From NCBI GenBank assembly GCA_002494165.1, contig DLBH01000037.1, positions 3,834 to 9,673 of the forward strand: a stretch of 5,840 nt of DNA. Direction: 5' to 3'. Below the pieces are notes generated by a model, which saw only the letters and a list, made by a program, of their open reading frames with translations, was not told where the DNA came from and searched no databases. Position numbers and translations under genes: made by a program. Below are positions 5,216 to 5,840 of the stretch, piece after piece (the first letter of the stretch is position 1; the number at the start of each line of letters is the position of its first letter). The stretch is from Lachnospiraceae bacterium UBA7026 (GTDB taxonomy: Bacteria; Bacillota; Clostridia; Lachnospirales; Lachnospiraceae).

Positions 5216-5244
5216 ATATTAAAACAATCCTCTATAAAAGGCAA
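5216..5244 (-). promoter_or_regulatory. Candidate promoter of the CbiE-CbiT-like gene
   Basis: On the minus strand TTGCCT (5244-5239) and TAATAT (5221-5216) are separated by 17 bp; each matches four of six consensus bases. The start point would be near 5209, giving a leader of about 40 nt. The region is very AT-rich, so other -10 choices exist. Confidence 0.35.
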
Positions 5245-5316
5245 GGAAACCATGGAAAATTTGTCATGATATGTGGGAGCGGGACAGGCATTTCTCTTAC
5301 AAATTTGTGTTCATCA

Positions 5317-5344
5317 TTGAAAAATTTTGGGAATGTGTTATTCT
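5317..5344 (+). promoter_or_regulatory. Candidate promoter of the SecB-like gene
   Basis: TTGAAA (5317-5322) and TATTCT (5339-5344) are separated by 16 bp, with TG at 5336-5337 making an extended -10. The start point would be near 5351, giving a leader of about 60 nt that begins with a small hairpin. It faces away from the minus-strand candidate promoter at 5216-5244. Confidence 0.5.
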
Positions 5345-5354
5345 AGAAAAGTGT

Positions 5355-5368
5355 ATGCCGGCAGGCAT
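5355..5368 (+). other. Short inverted repeat at the start of the SecB-like gene's leader
   Basis: ATGCC (5355-5359) and GGCAT (5364-5368) flank GGCA. The position just after the predicted transcription start could make it an operator or a 5' stabilising hairpin. It is short and may be chance. Confidence 0.3.
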
Positions 5369-5411
5369 GGACCTAAGCCTTTATATCTTGATATATGGAA
5401 GGAGACGGGCG

Positions 5412-5810
5412 ATGAATTTAGAAATCAAAGGATACCGCATTGTCAAATGTGATTACACGAATAATGTCAAGCCTAACAGCCCGATGAATATCCGGGTTAA
5501 TATGAATAATCAGATTAATATCCCCAAGACGATCAATAAGGGGACAGTTGGGACTGTACTCACAAAGGTTATGGTGGGTTCTCCCATGGAGCCCCTCTAT
5601 ATTTATCTGGAGCAGATTTGTGCCTTTGCCGACACAGATAAGGATGCGCCTGCCGTCACGGACCGGGAGAGTATGTTAAGCCTCTATAAGACCATATGTG
5701 TGCCTGCGGCAGTCCGGACTGCCCAGGATAATATCCAGAAGCTTTGTGAGGCCTTCAATATCCCCAAGCTGAAACTCCAGGACCCGGGGGACCAGAAACA
5801 GTACAGCTAA
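5412..5810 (+). CDS. Hypothetical protein, possibly a remote SecB-like chaperone (132 aa)
   Basis: A 132-residue cytoplasmic protein without signal peptide or membrane segment. The order of pattern elements resembles SecB: an opening strand IKGYRIVKCDY (5-15), a short NVKPNSPMNIRVNMNN stretch (18-33), a central strand PLYIYLEQICAFA (61-73), and a C-terminal helix-plus-tail ICVPAAVRTAQDNIQKL (95-111) with IPKLKLQDP (117-125). The last part parallels the SecB sequence near LFPYAR and the FPQLNLAP tail of E. coli SecB. SecB itself is a tetrameric chaperone of about 155 aa for unfolded secretory proteins. Similarity is at pattern level only, so the function is inference. The ATG at 5412 is chosen over upstream in-frame starts back to 5271 because AAGGAG (5399-5404) precedes it by 7 nt. 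It is divergent from the CbiE-CbiT-like gene, and nothing downstream is complete in the window. Confidence 0.8.
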   Translation: MNLEIKGYRIVKCDYTNNVKPNSPMNIRVNMNNQINIPKTINKGTVGTVLTKVMVGSPMEPLYIYLEQICAFADTDKDAPAVTDRESMLSLYKTICVPAAVRTAQDNIQKLCEAFNIPKLKLQDPGDQKQYS

Positions 5811-5840
5811 ATTGAGTATAATAGTAGAGCGAAAGTGACT

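Noticed and set aside
5271..5411. N-terminal extension of the SecB-like gene up to 5271
   Set aside because: The extension covers the predicted promoter and leader hairpin, and only the ATG at 5412 has a well-spaced AAGGAG.

Overview
The window looks chromosomal and most likely comes from a Gram-positive Clostridia genome, probably Lachnospiraceae of moderately high GC. The evidence is strong AGGAG/GGAGG ribosome binding sites, a near-consensus sigma-A promoter, and a 999-residue protein joining a TetM-like translation-factor GTPase to a YacP/Rae1-type NYN nuclease, an architecture I associate with that group. The taxonomic call is an inference; no marker gene in the window settles it.

Layout. 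Positions 1-96 hold a 48-bp direct duplication with T-tracts, probably the tail of an upstream unit. A self-contained tRNA-Ser(CGA) unit follows: promoter at 192-220 with a perfect palindrome in its spacer, tRNA at 259-348, terminator at 359-396. The GTPase-NYN gene (489-3488, +) fills half the window. After it come a 54-bp tandem repeat array (3489-3680), a 68-codon orphan gene (3722-3928, +), a 12-bp repeat that continues the same reading frame past that gene's stop codon, a strong GC hairpin, and a long hairpin with T-tracts on both strands (4093-4161) that suits a bidirectional terminator between convergent genes. A possible 60-codon membrane ORF (4057-4239) overlaps this terminator and is doubtful. 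On the minus strand (4261-5169) lies a shortened and apparently catalytically degenerate relative of the CbiE-CbiT (CobL) corrin-ring methyltransferase. Divergent from it is a 132-codon gene (5412-5810, +) whose pattern resembles a remote SecB-like chaperone.

How the genes relate. The fusion joins a ribosome-binding GTPase to a nuclease whose B. subtilis relative, Rae1, cleaves mRNA in the ribosomal A site. The simplest hypothesis is a single-chain factor that enters the A site of stalled or drug-bound ribosomes and cuts the mRNA there. Its domain IV loop differs from that of TetM/TetO, so tetracycline resistance should not be assumed. The CbiE/CbiT-like and SecB-like genes share a divergent intergenic region but show no obvious link to the fusion gene or to a cobalamin operon here. 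The most noteworthy items are the GTPase-nuclease fusion, the degenerate corrin methyltransferase paralogue, and the in-frame repeat tail beyond a stop codon.
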